A DNA stretch of 64,000 bases from Cypionkella sinensis (GCF_042646385.1 NZ_JBHRTO010000001.1:2170001-2234000); one strand, 5' to 3'. Shown: positions 49,436 through 59,198, counted from the stretch's first letter. Program-made: numbers and translations. Notes: a model not told the origin generated them from the letters alone.

Positions 49436-50857
49436 TCAGGCTGCAGAACCGATGGCCTTGGGCAGGTGGATCAGAAATTCGGTGCCATCGCGATCCGTGC
49501 GGGCAAGTTCCAGACGGCCGCCATGGCCGCGGATCAGTTCGGCGGCAATCGCAAGGCCCAAACCCGTGCCACCTTTGCGCGCACCGCCCTGAAATGCCTC
49601 AAACAAATGCTCGCGGGCCTTTTCCGGCAGGCCGGGGCCAGTGTCACCCACCCTGATCCACCATTCCGCAGCGGTTTCGCCAGCCGAGATTTCGATGCTG
49701 CCCTCGGCCCCAGTGGCTTCAATGGCCTGACGCGCGTTGCGCACCAGGTTGGACAGCACTCGGAACAACTGATCGTAATCGGCATGGATCACCAAAGCCT
49801 CGGGCACTTCGATCAGGCAGGTGACAGAGCCTTCATCCGCAAGCCCCTCGGCTTCGGCAACATCCTCCGCCAGCGGGGCCAAGGCCACTTCGCGCAGTTG
49901 TGGCGGCGATTCTTCTGCCTTGCCAAAAGCCAAGGTTGATTCGCACAGCGCCACCGCCCGCGCGATGGAGCCGACCAGCTTGGGCGCGGCACGCACGACC
50001 ATTGGATCGGTGCTGCCCTCTATCCTGTCGGCGAAAAGCTGCGCCGTGGTCAGGATGTTGCGCAGATCATGGCTGATCTTGGCCACAGCGCCGCCCAACT
50101 GCGCCAACCGCTCCTTTTGCCGCAGCGAACCTGTCAACTGGGTCTGCATCGCATGCATGGCTTCCTCGGCGTCGCGCAACTCGACCACCGAGGCATTGGG
50201 GGCAATGACCCGGCGCGCATCTTCTGGGGCCTCGGCATAAGCGGTCATGTGATTGACCACCCGGCGAATCGGCAACACGATCAGCCGCTGCACCGCCAGA
50301 AACAGAAACAGCGCAGTGACACCCGAGATCAGTGCCGACAACACCAGTATCCGCCCGCCATAATCCAGCATCGCGCGCCGCATCGGCGCGGAATCCATCG
50401 TGATTTCAATCAAAAGCCCCGCCGACTGCACCGGATAGCCGATCACGCGGATAATCTGGTCCTCAGGGTCCAGCAGGCAGGCAAAAGCATCGCGGATCAG
50501 CGTCCAAGGTCCCGCCTCGCGCAGATCGAACGTATCGGCAATCGGCTTGGGAATCGGCGAGGACAGCACCAGTTGCCGCACTTCATCGCGGCGCAGTACG
50601 ACGTTGTAAACCTCGGCATTGGCCAGCAGTTCTTTCTCCAACGCTGGCGTCACCATGTCTTCGGCCGCAAGCTGCGCCAAGGACGCGATCTGCGCCTTTT
50701 CCAACCGGAGTGTCAGAAAATCGGCGCGAAAGCGGGCGATGGAGGGCACGAAGATCAACACTTCGGCCAGCATGACAAAAGCTACCGTCAAGGCCAGAAA
50801 GCGGCCTGACAGGGTGTTCAAGAATCCGCCCCGTCCCGCTGCCACGCTTCCGGTCAT
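49436..50857 (-). CDS. membrane sensor histidine kinase
   Basis: A 473-residue sensor kinase. Two membrane helices (RFLALTVAFVMLAEVLIFV; ILVLSALISGVTALFLFL) frame a periplasmic domain of about 130 residues, followed by a HAMP-like segment (RLIVLPIRRVVNHMTAY), the phospho-acceptor H263 in AVAKISHDLRNILTTA, and an ATPase domain with NLVRNARQAI (N box), GDTGPGLP (G1) and GGTGLGLAIAAELIRGH (G2). No response regulator is adjacent, so its partner is elsewhere. The signal is unknown. tRNA-Arg lies downstream. Confidence 0.9.
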   Translation of the reverse strand: MTGSVAAGRGGFLNTLSGRFLALTVAFVMLAEVLIFVPSIARFRADFLTLRLEKAQIASLAQLAAEDMVTPALEKELLANAEVYNVVLRRDEVRQLVLSSPIPKPIADTFDLREAGPWTLIRDAFACLLDPEDQIIRVIGYPVQSAGLLIEITMDSAPMRRAMLDYGGRILVLSALISGVTALFLFLAVQRLIVLPIRRVVNHMTAYAEAPEDARRVIAPNASVVELRDAEEAMHAMQTQLTGSLRQKERLAQLGGAVAKISHDLRNILTTAQLFADRIEGSTDPMVVRAAPKLVGSIARAVALCESTLAFGKAEESPPQLREVALAPLAEDVAEAEGLADEGSVTCLIEVPEALVIHADYDQLFRVLSNLVRNARQAIEATGAEGSIEISAGETAAEWWIRVGDTGPGLPEKAREHLFEAFQGGARKGGTGLGLAIAAELIRGHGGRLELARTDRDGTEFLIHLPKAIGSAA

Positions 50858-50920
50858 CCTCTGCCTATAAACACTCTGGAAAGATCAGGGCATCGCTGCC
50901 CCAGCCTATCCAAACGCAGC

Positions 50921-52330
50921 TTATGGCAAAAACCGTTGAACCAGCCGCACCACGCGCTTCACGGCTATGTTATCAAAGAGTTTCGGCGAGAAATAGGCCC
51001 CTGCTGCACGCTTGGAAATCTCTCCGCGCGTCGGGTAGGGCGCGATGATCGATGCCAGTGCACCAACCTTCAGACCCGCGCTCATTGCCAGCGCCCATAG
51101 CCCAACCAACTCGCCTGCTCCGGCACCGACAATAGTCACACCCACCGGGCGACCCTTGACCAACATCAGTTTCAGAAAGCCCGCGGTCTTGCCATCTGTC
51201 ACTGCGCGGTCGTTGTGCAGAAACTCTTGCCGCAGCACTTGCAAGTTAGGATGGTGCTTGCGCGCATCGGCCTCGGTCAGCCCAACCTGCGCAAGTTCAG
51301 GGTCAGTATAGGTGACGGTGGGCACAATGACCGCCTGCTTCGCGGGCAGACCGAACAGCATCTGCCGGATCACCACACCCGCATGTGCCCCCGCAACATG
51401 GGTGAACTGCAATCCACCCGAGACATCGCCCACCGCATAAATCCGGCGGTTGCTGCTGCGCAGATTTGGTCCAACGGTCACGCCGCGCTCGGTGAAAGCA
51501 ACTCCGGCAGCGGGCAAATCCAGCGCCTTGATCGCAGGCGTGCGCCCCGTCGCGATCAGCAGATGGGATCCGGCCAGCGTGGTGCCATCGTCCAGCACAG
51601 CCTCCAGCCCATCCGGAAGCGGGCGCAAGCGGGCGATGTTGCGGCCTTCCAGCACCGAAACCCCTTCATCGCGCAGCGTGGACAGCACCAGCGCTGCGGC
51701 TTCCGGGTCGTCGCGGCCCAGAACCTTGCTGCGCGCGATGACCGTCACAGCACAGCCCAAGCGCCGATGCGCCTGCGCCATTTCCATCGCAATCGGGCCG
51801 CCCCCCAGAATCAGCAGATGCGCGGGCCGCTCTAGCTGAGCGAAAATAGTCTCATTGGTCAGATAGGGGATGGTCTCCAGCCCCGGAACCTGAGGAATCA
51901 TCGGATGCGACCCGGTGGCGATCACAAACCGCCGCGCGCGGATGATCTTGCCGCCCGCCTCGACTTCGCGCGGGTTCACAAAGCGTGCGTAGGCCCGGAT
52001 CACCTGAACGCCAAAGCCTTCAAAGCGTTCCTGACTATCCACCGGCGCGATCTGCCCGATCACGGCTGCAATCTGAGCTTTGACAGCGGCAAAGTCGATC
52101 TGCGGCTCAGCCCCCGCCACGCCGGGCGTCCCCGTACGGTTCGACTGCGCTACCCGCCCCGCCGCCAGCAGCGCTTTGGATGGCACACAGCCGAAATTCA
52201 GACAATCGCCACCCATCGCAGCGCCTTCAATCAGCACCACTTTTGCCCCCATCTGGGATGCCCCAGCGGCCACCGACAACCCGCCCGAACCCGCCCCAAT
52301 GATGCAGATATCCGTCGAAATCCGCTCCAT
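50921..52330 (-). CDS. FAD-dependent pyridine nucleotide-disulfide oxidoreductase (MerA/Lpd-like)
   Basis: A 469-residue flavoprotein. FAD loop DICIIGAGSGGLSVAAGA, redox disulfide C43-C48 in GGDCLNFGCVPSKAL, NAD loop LLILGGGPIAMEMAQAH, and the second FAD motif RRIYAVGDVSGG show a disulfide reductase. The C-terminal vicinal cysteines of mercuric reductase are absent (ends VVRLVQRFLP), so it is not a mercury enzyme. The gene begins on the base after the TVP38 stop; this pairing is common and suggests a membrane-linked redox function. Confidence 0.88.
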   Translation of the reverse strand: MERISTDICIIGAGSGGLSVAAGASQMGAKVVLIEGAAMGGDCLNFGCVPSKALLAAGRVAQSNRTGTPGVAGAEPQIDFAAVKAQIAAVIGQIAPVDSQERFEGFGVQVIRAYARFVNPREVEAGGKIIRARRFVIATGSHPMIPQVPGLETIPYLTNETIFAQLERPAHLLILGGGPIAMEMAQAHRRLGCAVTVIARSKVLGRDDPEAAALVLSTLRDEGVSVLEGRNIARLRPLPDGLEAVLDDGTTLAGSHLLIATGRTPAIKALDLPAAGVAFTERGVTVGPNLRSSNRRIYAVGDVSGGLQFTHVAGAHAGVVIRQMLFGLPAKQAVIVPTVTYTDPELAQVGLTEADARKHHPNLQVLRQEFLHNDRAVTDGKTAGFLKLMLVKGRPVGVTIVGAGAGELVGLWALAMSAGLKVGALASIIAPYPTRGEISKRAAGAYFSPKLFDNIAVKRVVRLVQRFLP

Positions 52331-53026
52331 TCAGCGCCTTTCCTTGCGTTTCTTCAACCAAATCGGCAATGCCGACAACGCCGCCAACGCCAACAGCGGC
52401 AACAGTATGGGTGCAGAAAAAATCACCCCCAAATCAGGCCGCTCACCGCGCGCAAACACCTCGCCCAGACCTGCGCCAACCGATGTGAACACAAATGTCC
52501 CCGGAATGATGCCAAAGAATGTCGTCACCGCAAACGGCAGCAAGCGCACGCCGACGATGGCAGGCAGCAGATTGGCCAGAACGAAGGGCAGCGCAGGCAC
52601 CAGCCGCATGATGAAAAGCGCCGACCATTGATTCTCACGCAGCGCCGTCTGCACGCGCGAGGCTGATCCCCCCTGCAGCCGTTCCGCCAAGGTCGCGCCA
52701 AAACCAGCCCGCGCCGCTAAAAAGATGCCAATCGCCCCGACGCTGGCTGCAATCACATTGTAAAGCGTGCCGGGGAACAGCCCGAACAGAAAACCGCCAG
52801 TCAGGGTGGCAATCGTCGCCCCCGGCAGGCTGAGTCCAACGATGACCACATATACGCCGACAAACAAAAGGCTTGCCGACAAGAAATGCGCGTCACGGTA
52901 GGCCAGCAATGCCTCGCGGTTCTCAGCCAAAGCTTCAAACGACAACCGTTCGCGCAGAAACACTGCGCCGACAACAGCGGCACAGAGAATCAGAGCAATC
53001 GGGATCAGGCGGGTGCTTCGGGTCAT
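52331..53026 (-). CDS. TVP38/TMEM64 family membrane protein
   Basis: A 231-residue inner-membrane protein with about six helices of the DedA/SNARE-associated type. Signature parts are VGLSLPGATIATLTGGFLFG, the GxxxG-rich NVIAASVGAIGIFLAARAGFG, and the second VPALPFVLANLLPAIVGV. ATG 53026 has AAGGA at 5 nt; ATG 53032 is an alternative. Its stop touches the start of the disulfide reductase. Family members are thought to move lipids or ions; the role here is unproven. Confidence 0.85.
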   Translation of the reverse strand: MTRSTRLIPIALILCAAVVGAVFLRERLSFEALAENREALLAYRDAHFLSASLLFVGVYVVIVGLSLPGATIATLTGGFLFGLFPGTLYNVIAASVGAIGIFLAARAGFGATLAERLQGGSASRVQTALRENQWSALFIMRLVPALPFVLANLLPAIVGVRLLPFAVTTFFGIIPGTFVFTSVGAGLGEVFARGERPDLGVIFSAPILLPLLALAALSALPIWLKKRKERR

Positions 53027-53195
53027 GGTCATCCTTTAGCTCAACTTGGTCGGATTGCCCTTTCCGCGCCAGTCGCCTCACGTCGGGTTGATCAGGTTCG
53101 GCAAATCAGCAATGTAAAGCTGCGGATTTGTAACAATTTAGCCGGTGTGATCAGCCATGATCGGCAAATGTTGCAGAATTCTCGCAGGACGCGCG

Positions 53196-53224
53196 TTGAC
53201 TTACTGCTTATCCCCCCCTAAAGA
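53196..53224 (+). promoter_or_regulatory. candidate rpmH promoter
   Basis: TTGACT (53196-53201) - 17 nt - TAAAGA (53219-53224), about 64 nt before rpmH. The spacer holds a run of seven C. The 254-bp gap 53027-53287 has no other supported feature. Confidence 0.45.
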
Positions 53225-53287
53225 CCGGGCTTCAAGTTTACGCCGTCGAATCTTGTGGTTCGCCGTGCCTGTCTGATGGAGACCGCG

Positions 53288-53422
53288 ATGAAGCGCACTT
53301 TTCAACCGTCGAACCTGGTTCGCACCCGCCGTCACGGCTTCCGCGCCCGTATGGCAACCAAAGGTGGCCGTCTTGTGCTGGCAGCGCGCCGCGCCAAGGG
53401 CCGCAAGAAGCTGTCGGCTTAA
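53288..53422 (+). CDS. rpmH: 50S ribosomal protein L34
   Basis: A 44-residue basic protein, MKRTFQPSNLVRTRRHGFRA and ending GRKKLSA, which is L34 of the large ribosomal subunit. Its short length hides it from simple gene finders. GGAG lies 7 nt before the ATG. It opens the conserved rpmH-rnpA-yidD cluster and is followed by rnpA after 56 bp. Confidence 0.98.
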   Translation: MKRTFQPSNLVRTRRHGFRARMATKGGRLVLAARRAKGRKKLSA

Positions 53423-53478
53423 TCTCTGACAGGCGTTATCTCTGACTGGCCCTGCGGGGCCGGATGCAGGAGTAAACC

Positions 53479-53892
53479 ATGACACCGCCGAAGGTATCGG
53501 ACATTGGCACCACCGCCGAAGCGTCCGAAGCGCCTCCGGCGGTTTCCGTTTGTGTTGAAACCATGAAAAACCGCCCGGACTACCTGCGCACCGCCCAGGG
53601 TCGCAGGCAGGGCACGGGCAGCTTTCTGTTGCAGGGCCGGGCACGCGGCGATGATCAACCGCTGGTGCGCATCGGCTTCACCGCTTCGAAGAAAATCGGC
53701 AACGCCGTGGCGCGCAACCGTGCCAAGCGCCGGATGCGCGCTTTGGCGCGACAAGTCCTGCCATCCCTTGCGCGCCCCGGCTGGGATTACGTGTTGGTAG
53801 CCAAGCCCGATGCAACAATAGCGCGCGATTACAAAGACATGTTATCAGACCTGGCCTCTGCACTGGCCTCGGTGCACCGGACGCGGACATGA
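53479..53892 (+). CDS. rnpA: ribonuclease P protein component
   Basis: Protein subunit of RNase P, which trims tRNA 5' leaders. A 137-residue protein with the RNA-binding signature KIGNAVARNRAKRRMRALAR and the earlier VRIGFTASKK. The first 30 residues (TPPKVSDIGTTAEASEAPPA) form an extension seen in this bacterial group. AGGAG lies 9 nt before the ATG. It overlaps yidD as ATGA. Confidence 0.95.
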   Translation: MTPPKVSDIGTTAEASEAPPAVSVCVETMKNRPDYLRTAQGRRQGTGSFLLQGRARGDDQPLVRIGFTASKKIGNAVARNRAKRRMRALARQVLPSLARPGWDYVLVAKPDATIARDYKDMLSDLASALASVHRTRT

Positions 53893-54137
53893 CACCGCTG
53901 GCGCACATCGTGGCCCTGCCCGTGCGCGCCTACCGCCTGCTGCTGAGCCCATGGGTCGGCCACGGCTGCCGCTTTCAACCCACTTGCTCGGCCTATGCCA
54001 TGGAAGCGCTGGAGCGTCATGGCGCCGCAAAGGGCGGCTATCTGATGGTGAACCGCATCTGCCGCTGCCACCCATGGGGTGGGCACGGCTACGATCCCGT
54101 CCCCGGCGCAGACCCCGACTTTGATGCCAAGGGATAA
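53889..54137 (+). CDS. yidD: membrane protein insertion efficiency factor YidD
   Basis: An 82-residue protein with YRLLLSPWVGHGCRFQPTCS and AYAMEALERHG, then NRICRCHPWGGHGYDPVP, the YidD cysteine signature. YidD assists membrane protein insertion with YidC. It is membrane-associated by an N-terminal amphipathic helix. It overlaps rnpA by 4 nt. The c-di-GMP gene separates it from yidC here. Confidence 0.95.
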   Translation: MTPLAHIVALPVRAYRLLLSPWVGHGCRFQPTCSAYAMEALERHGAAKGGYLMVNRICRCHPWGGHGYDPVPGADPDFDAKG

Positions 54138-54304
54138 GGCATATCGACGGCAGATTTGATGGGCACATCGTTAACAGATAGTAGAACATTTAGTGAAAAT
54201 CGTCTGCAACTTTGGGGTGAGAATTAACTTTCCGAATAGGCTGTTTGGCTAATCTGGAAGAAGTCGAGGTGCTATTGCCTCTGATTGAAAACAGGGCTGG
54301 TCCG

Positions 54305-55849
54305 ATGGTTTCACGCGTTTTCGCCGCAATCTGTGCAGGATTTATCCGCGTCGGGGCACTGTTGCGCAGACCAGAAGCGTTCGTTTTCCTGCCCGCGATA
54401 ACTCTGGCCGCGTTCTGGCTGGGGGGGGAGCGTGATCTTATCCTGATCGCCTTGGGCGCGCCCCTTTTGTTCGCCATCTCTGGCGCGGTACGGCCAACCG
54501 ACGCCCAACCAGATCAGTTGCAGGTGTTGGACGGCCTGTCGCTACGGGCGCAAATCGTTGGCACGTTGGACGCAACATTGCGCGAATCACATCTAAGCGG
54601 GCGCACGACAACATGTTTGGTGCTTCAATTCGATATGGCAGAGCGTATCGTCGAACTGCACGGCCGCGCCGCTCAAACCGAAGTGCTGGCGCGCTCGGCA
54701 GAACGTATCTGCGCTTCGTTGCGCGCAGGCGATGTGGTGGCGCGGCTGGAAGGCGGCGGATTTGCCGTGGCGCTGGCCCCCGTCCGGCGACTGGATATCG
54801 AAACGGTGGTGCAGGTGGCTGCCCGGTTGCAATCGGCACTCTCTGCGCCAATCAGCCTCAATGCCACACGGCTCTACGTCACTTGTTCCATCGGATTTTG
54901 CATGGGCAACCGTGCGCCAGAACCAAACGGCGCAAGTCTGCTGAACGCGGCCCAAATCGCCGCTGACGACGCCCTGCGCCACGGCCCAGGTGCCATTCGC
55001 AGCTTTTCCGAGGATATGGCCGCAACCCGCGCCGACCGTGACGCGCTGCGGGATGAACTGGAACACGCGCTGGACGAAGGGCAGATCCGGCCGCATTTTC
55101 AACCGCAGATTTCCACCCACACCGGCGCAATCTCGGGGTTTGAGGCGCTCGCGCGATGGTATCACCCCGATAAGGGGCTGATTCCGCCCGCAGAATTTCT
55201 GCCGATGATCGAGGATGCTGGTTTAAGCGAACGCCTCGGCGAAGTCATCCTATATCACGCCCTTTCTGCCCTCGCCCGCTGGGATCGCGCCGGGCTAAAT
55301 GTGCCAACGGTTGCCGTGAATTTCTCGGCGCAAGAGTTGCGCAATCCCCGGCTGGCTGAAAAGCTGAAATGGGAACTGGACCGTTTCGATCTAGCGCCGA
55401 AACGGCTTTCAGTTGAAGTGTTGGAAAACGTCGTCGCCCAAACCGACAATGACATCATCGTCGCCAACATCGCGGCACTGGCTGCCTTGGGCTGCGGTAT
55501 CGATCTGGACGATTTTGGCACGGGGCATGCCTCGATCACCTCAATCCGCCGCTTTGCAGTGCGCCGCATCAAGATTGACCGCAGCTTTGTGGCCAAACTC
55601 GACGAAGATCGCGAACAGCAAAAGATGGTGGCCGCCATATTATCGATGGCCGAACGTCTGGGGCTGGAAACCTTGGCCGAAGGTGTCGAGACCCCCGGCG
55701 AACATGCGATGTTGTCACAATTGGGTTGCGGGGATGTGCAAGGATTTGGCATCGCGCGCCCCATGCCGGTCGATGAAACGCTGGAATGGATCGCCCGCCA
55801 TCGCGCCAAGGTCGGGGCCATTCCACGCATCGGGTCGCGTGCGCGGTGA
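54305..55849 (+). CDS. membrane c-di-GMP protein: degenerate GGDEF plus canonical EAL domain
   Basis: A 514-residue protein. Two N-terminal membrane helices (VFLPAITLAAFWLGG; LILIALGAPLLFAISGA) precede a GGDEF domain whose site reads EGGGF, so it cannot make c-di-GMP. The EAL domain is complete: E280 in SGFEALARWYHP, VNFSAQELR, VEVLENVV, DLDDFGTGHASI, KIDRSF, TLAEGVETPGE and VQGFGIARPM, so it should hydrolyse c-di-GMP. Start ATG 54305 is preferred; a TTG reading from 54245 is possible. It lies between yidD and yidC. Confidence 0.9.
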   Translation: MVSRVFAAICAGFIRVGALLRRPEAFVFLPAITLAAFWLGGERDLILIALGAPLLFAISGAVRPTDAQPDQLQVLDGLSLRAQIVGTLDATLRESHLSGRTTTCLVLQFDMAERIVELHGRAAQTEVLARSAERICASLRAGDVVARLEGGGFAVALAPVRRLDIETVVQVAARLQSALSAPISLNATRLYVTCSIGFCMGNRAPEPNGASLLNAAQIAADDALRHGPGAIRSFSEDMAATRADRDALRDELEHALDEGQIRPHFQPQISTHTGAISGFEALARWYHPDKGLIPPAEFLPMIEDAGLSERLGEVILYHALSALARWDRAGLNVPTVAVNFSAQELRNPRLAEKLKWELDRFDLAPKRLSVEVLENVVAQTDNDIIVANIAALAALGCGIDLDDFGTGHASITSIRRFAVRRIKIDRSFVAKLDEDREQQKMVAAILSMAERLGLETLAEGVETPGEHAMLSQLGCGDVQGFGIARPMPVDETLEWIARHRAKVGAIPRIGSRAR

Positions 55850-55987
55850 CGACAAATCGCCGCGAGCCCCGGGAATTGCGCGGCAAACCCAAGCCCAAGC
55901 CCTGCTAAAAGGGGAAAACCGCTTGACCTTTGCGCCCCCCTATCGTTGAACCACGCCTGACCCTGAACAGGAATGGTGCTTGTCCCG

Positions 55988-57790
55988 ATGGACGATCAAA
56001 ACAAGAATCTCATCCTCGCAACCGTACTCAGCTTTCTGGTGATCCTTGGTTGGTTCGTCGCAGGCCCGATGCTTTTCCCGCAATGGTTCCCAGCCGAGAC
56101 CCAAGCGACCGAGCCTTTGGCCGCTGTGCCCGACGCCCCGACAACCACCGCGCCTGCCGGCACCGTCGCCTCGACCGAGCCTTTGCCGGATGCGCCGCGT
56201 CTGACCATTGATACGCCGAAACTGTCCGGCTCAATCTCGATGCTCGGCGGGCGGTTTGATGACCTGTCGCTGAAAACGTATCATGAGACTATCGAGGCAA
56301 ACTCGCCCACCGTCAAACTGCTGTCACCCGTGGGACAGACGACGCCTTATTATGCGGTCTTCGGCTGGGCTCCGGGAACCGGCCTGTTGGCGGAAGACGT
56401 GCCCGGAGCGAAAACTGAATGGAAGATTGCGTCTGGCGGCACCTTGTCCGCCGGTCAGCCGGTGACTCTGCAATGGGAAAACACCAAGGGACTGAAATTC
56501 CTGCGCACCATCGCAGTGGATGAAGACTACATGTTCACCGTCACGGATTCTGTACAAAACACCGGAACTGCTGCTGCCAATCTGTATTCCTATGGCCAGA
56601 TCATTCGCCAAGGCCTGCCGCAACTGCAAAACATCTATGTGGTGCATGAAGGTCTGGTGCGGCGCACCGACGGCAGCTTGGAAGAGCTGAAATATTCCAA
56701 ATTCGCCTCGATGACCCCGAATGAGCGCGAAGGCTTTCCTGCCGAAGTCACCGAAGCGGCCACCGATGGCTGGATCGGCTTTACCGACCACTACTGGATG
56801 ACAACCCTCGTCCCCGAACAGGGCAAACCCTACACCGCAGTGGCAAAATATCTGCCCGGATCGGATATCTATCAGGCCGAGGTGCGCCAGCCGCTGATGA
56901 CGGTGGCCCCCGGTGCGACGATGCAAACCACCACCCGGATGTTCGCAGGCGCGAAAGAATGGGAAACCATCCGCGCCTATCAGGACAAGGACGGCATCGC
57001 AGGCTTTATCGACTCGATCGATTGGGGCTGGTTCTTCTTCCTGACCAAACCGATCTTCGTCGTGCTGCATTGGCTGCACGGGCTGATCGGCAACATGGGC
57101 CTCGCGATCATCGGGCTGACGTTCATCCTGAAACTTCTGGTGCTGCCGCTGGCGTATAAATCCTACGTCTCGATGGCGCGGATGAAAGAATTGCAGCCCG
57201 AGTTGGAGGTGCTGAAAGAGCGCGCCGGCGACGACAAGCAAAAGCTGCAAAAGGACATGATGGCGCTGTATAAAGAGCGCAAGGTCAATCCGGCGGCGGG
57301 CTGTCTGCCGATCCTGATCCAGATCCCGATCTTCTTCTCACTGTATAAAGTGATTTTCGTCACCATCGAATTGCGCCAAGCGCCGTTCTTTGGATGGATC
57401 AAAGACCTGTCTGCCCCGGATTCGTCGTCACTTTTCAACCTGTTCGGGGCTTTGCCTTGGGCGGCCCCCGCGCCGCACACCCTGCTGGCCACGATCTTCA
57501 TCGGCGTGCTGCCTATCCTGCTGGGCATCACGATGTGGCTGCAGCAGAAACTGAACCCGGCCCCCGCTGATCCGGTGCAGCAGCAATTGTTCGCTTGGAT
57601 GCCGTTCGTGTTCATGTTTATGCTGGGCGGTTTTGCCAGCGGCTTGGTGGTGTATTGGATCACAAACAATACCATCACCTTTGCGCAGCAGTATCTGATC
57701 ATGCGCAGCCACGGCCACAAACCGGATATCTTCGGCAACATCAAATCTGGTTTTGCCAAGAAGAAGCCGGTTGAGGTTGCCAAGAAATGA
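55988..57790 (+). CDS. yidC: membrane protein insertase YidC
   Basis: Inserts and folds inner-membrane proteins. A 600-residue protein: N-terminal anchor MDDQNKNLILATVLSFLVIL, a large periplasmic beta domain from about 60 to 340, and the conserved insertase core with the hydrophilic-groove Arg in the KLLVLPLAYKSYVSMARMKE region and NPAAGCLPILIQIPIFFSLY. Start ATG 55988 gives the standard N-terminus; ATG 55973 adds five residues. The MOSC gene overlaps its stop by 4 nt. Confidence 0.95.
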   Translation: MDDQNKNLILATVLSFLVILGWFVAGPMLFPQWFPAETQATEPLAAVPDAPTTTAPAGTVASTEPLPDAPRLTIDTPKLSGSISMLGGRFDDLSLKTYHETIEANSPTVKLLSPVGQTTPYYAVFGWAPGTGLLAEDVPGAKTEWKIASGGTLSAGQPVTLQWENTKGLKFLRTIAVDEDYMFTVTDSVQNTGTAAANLYSYGQIIRQGLPQLQNIYVVHEGLVRRTDGSLEELKYSKFASMTPNEREGFPAEVTEAATDGWIGFTDHYWMTTLVPEQGKPYTAVAKYLPGSDIYQAEVRQPLMTVAPGATMQTTTRMFAGAKEWETIRAYQDKDGIAGFIDSIDWGWFFFLTKPIFVVLHWLHGLIGNMGLAIIGLTFILKLLVLPLAYKSYVSMARMKELQPELEVLKERAGDDKQKLQKDMMALYKERKVNPAAGCLPILIQIPIFFSLYKVIFVTIELRQAPFFGWIKDLSAPDSSSLFNLFGALPWAAPAPHTLLATIFIGVLPILLGITMWLQQKLNPAPADPVQQQLFAWMPFVFMFMLGGFASGLVVYWITNNTITFAQQYLIMRSHGHKPDIFGNIKSGFAKKKPVEVAKK

Positions 57791-58533
57791 CAGGGCGACT
57801 GGCGCAGATTTATCGCCACCCTATCAAAGGACACGGACGCGAAGCCCTCGCGTCCGTTCGTCTTTTGGCGGGCGCGTGTATGCCGTGGGATCGCCATTGG
57901 GCCGTCGCACATGAGGCGGCCAAGTTGGTGCCGGGCTGGAACCGCTGCGTGAATTTTGCGCGGGGGGCCAAGGCTCCGGCCCTGATGGCGATCACCTCGA
58001 CGCTGGATGAGGCGACGGCGACCGTCACCCTGCACCACCCGGAGCGTGGTGAGATCCGGTTTCGCCCAGATAATACGGCCGACCTGCCCCGCTTTTTGGA
58101 ATGGGTGACGCCCCTCAACCCACCGGATCGCGCGCAGCCGGTGTCGATTGTCTGCGCGGGGCGCGGCATGACCGACACCGACTTGCCCGCGCTTTCCATA
58201 CTGTCCACGGCCTCACTGGCCGATCTTTCGGCAAAGATGGGTATATCGCTGTCGCAGGATCGCTGGCGTGGCAATCTGTGGCTGGATGGTGTGGAGCCTT
58301 GGGCCGAACTCGGTTGGGTCGGCAAACATCTGGTGATCGGGCACACCGTATTCCGAATCGAGGAACGCATCGAGCGGTGCAGCGCCACCACGGTTGATCC
58401 CGAAACCGGCAAGGTCAATGCCCCGACCCTGACCGCCTTGAACACACATTTCGGCCATCAGGATTTCGGGGTTTACGGCGTGGTCGTGGAAAGCGGGCCG
58501 GTTGCGGTCGGCGATGAATGGAGATTGGCATGA
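57787..58533 (+). CDS. MOSC-domain protein
   Basis: A 248-residue protein with an N-terminal beta-barrel segment (RLAQIYRHPIKGHGREALAS) and a MOSC domain ending ERCSATTVDPETGKVNAP, with the conserved Cys in the ERCSATTV motif, which is the molybdenum-cofactor sulfur ligand in this family. These proteins are linked to reduction of N-hydroxylated compounds in some bacteria. It overlaps yidC and engB by 4 nt each. Confidence 0.85.
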   Translation: MTGRLAQIYRHPIKGHGREALASVRLLAGACMPWDRHWAVAHEAAKLVPGWNRCVNFARGAKAPALMAITSTLDEATATVTLHHPERGEIRFRPDNTADLPRFLEWVTPLNPPDRAQPVSIVCAGRGMTDTDLPALSILSTASLADLSAKMGISLSQDRWRGNLWLDGVEPWAELGWVGKHLVIGHTVFRIEERIERCSATTVDPETGKVNAPTLTALNTHFGHQDFGVYGVVVESGPVAVGDEWRLA

Positions 58534-59186
58534 CAAGCCTGCAATTCACCTTGGCACCCGAGCCGGAACCCTTTGCCCGCGAAACCGGCCGTCTGCTGTT
58601 CGCTGGCCCGGTCGATTTCGTCAAAGGCGTCGTCGCGATGTCGGGCCTGCCCGAACCGGATCGGCTGGAGGTTTGCTTTGCAGGCCGCTCGAACGTCGGC
58701 AAATCCAGCCTGATCAATGCGCTGACCGGGCGGAAAAACCTTGCCCGCGCCTCGAATACGCCGGGGCGGACGCAGGAAATCAACTATTTCGCCTTGGGCG
58801 AGATGAACCGTTTCCTCGTCGATTTGCCGGGTTATGGCTATGCCGAAGCCCCGAAGCCGGTTGTGGCGAAATGGCAGGCGCTGCTGAAATCCTATCTGGC
58901 GGGGCGGCAGACCCTGCGGCGGGCGTTTGTGCTGATTGATACACGGCATGGCGTGAAGGCGGTGGATGAAGAAATCCTGACCCTGCTCGACAAATCTGCG
59001 GTGACGTTTCAGGTGGTGATGACCAAGGCCGACAAGGTTTCTACGGCAGACCGTGACGCGTCCATCGAGCAGGTCAAGGGGGCCATCGCCAAACATCCCG
59101 CCGCCTACCCCGAGATTGTCGTGACCAGTTCTGAAAAGGGCGATGGGATCGAAACCCTGCGGGCGATCATCGCGACTCTGGTCTGA
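58530..59186 (+). CDS. engB: ribosome biogenesis GTPase YihA/EngB
   Basis: A 218-residue GTPase needed for large-subunit assembly. G1 is AGRSNVGKSSLINAL, G2 region TPGRTQ, G3 DLPGYGYAEAP, G4 VMTKADKV and G5 VTSSEKGDG. ATG 58530 overlaps the MOSC stop and has GGAG 7 nt upstream; a reading from 58518 adds four residues. It is the last gene of the yidC-MOSC-engB run, followed by a convergent SDR gene 12 bp away. Confidence 0.95.
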   Translation: MTSLQFTLAPEPEPFARETGRLLFAGPVDFVKGVVAMSGLPEPDRLEVCFAGRSNVGKSSLINALTGRKNLARASNTPGRTQEINYFALGEMNRFLVDLPGYGYAEAPKPVVAKWQALLKSYLAGRQTLRRAFVLIDTRHGVKAVDEEILTLLDKSAVTFQVVMTKADKVSTADRDASIEQVKGAIAKHPAAYPEIVVTSSEKGDGIETLRAIIATLV

Positions 59187-59198
59187 AAGCCTGCGCTT

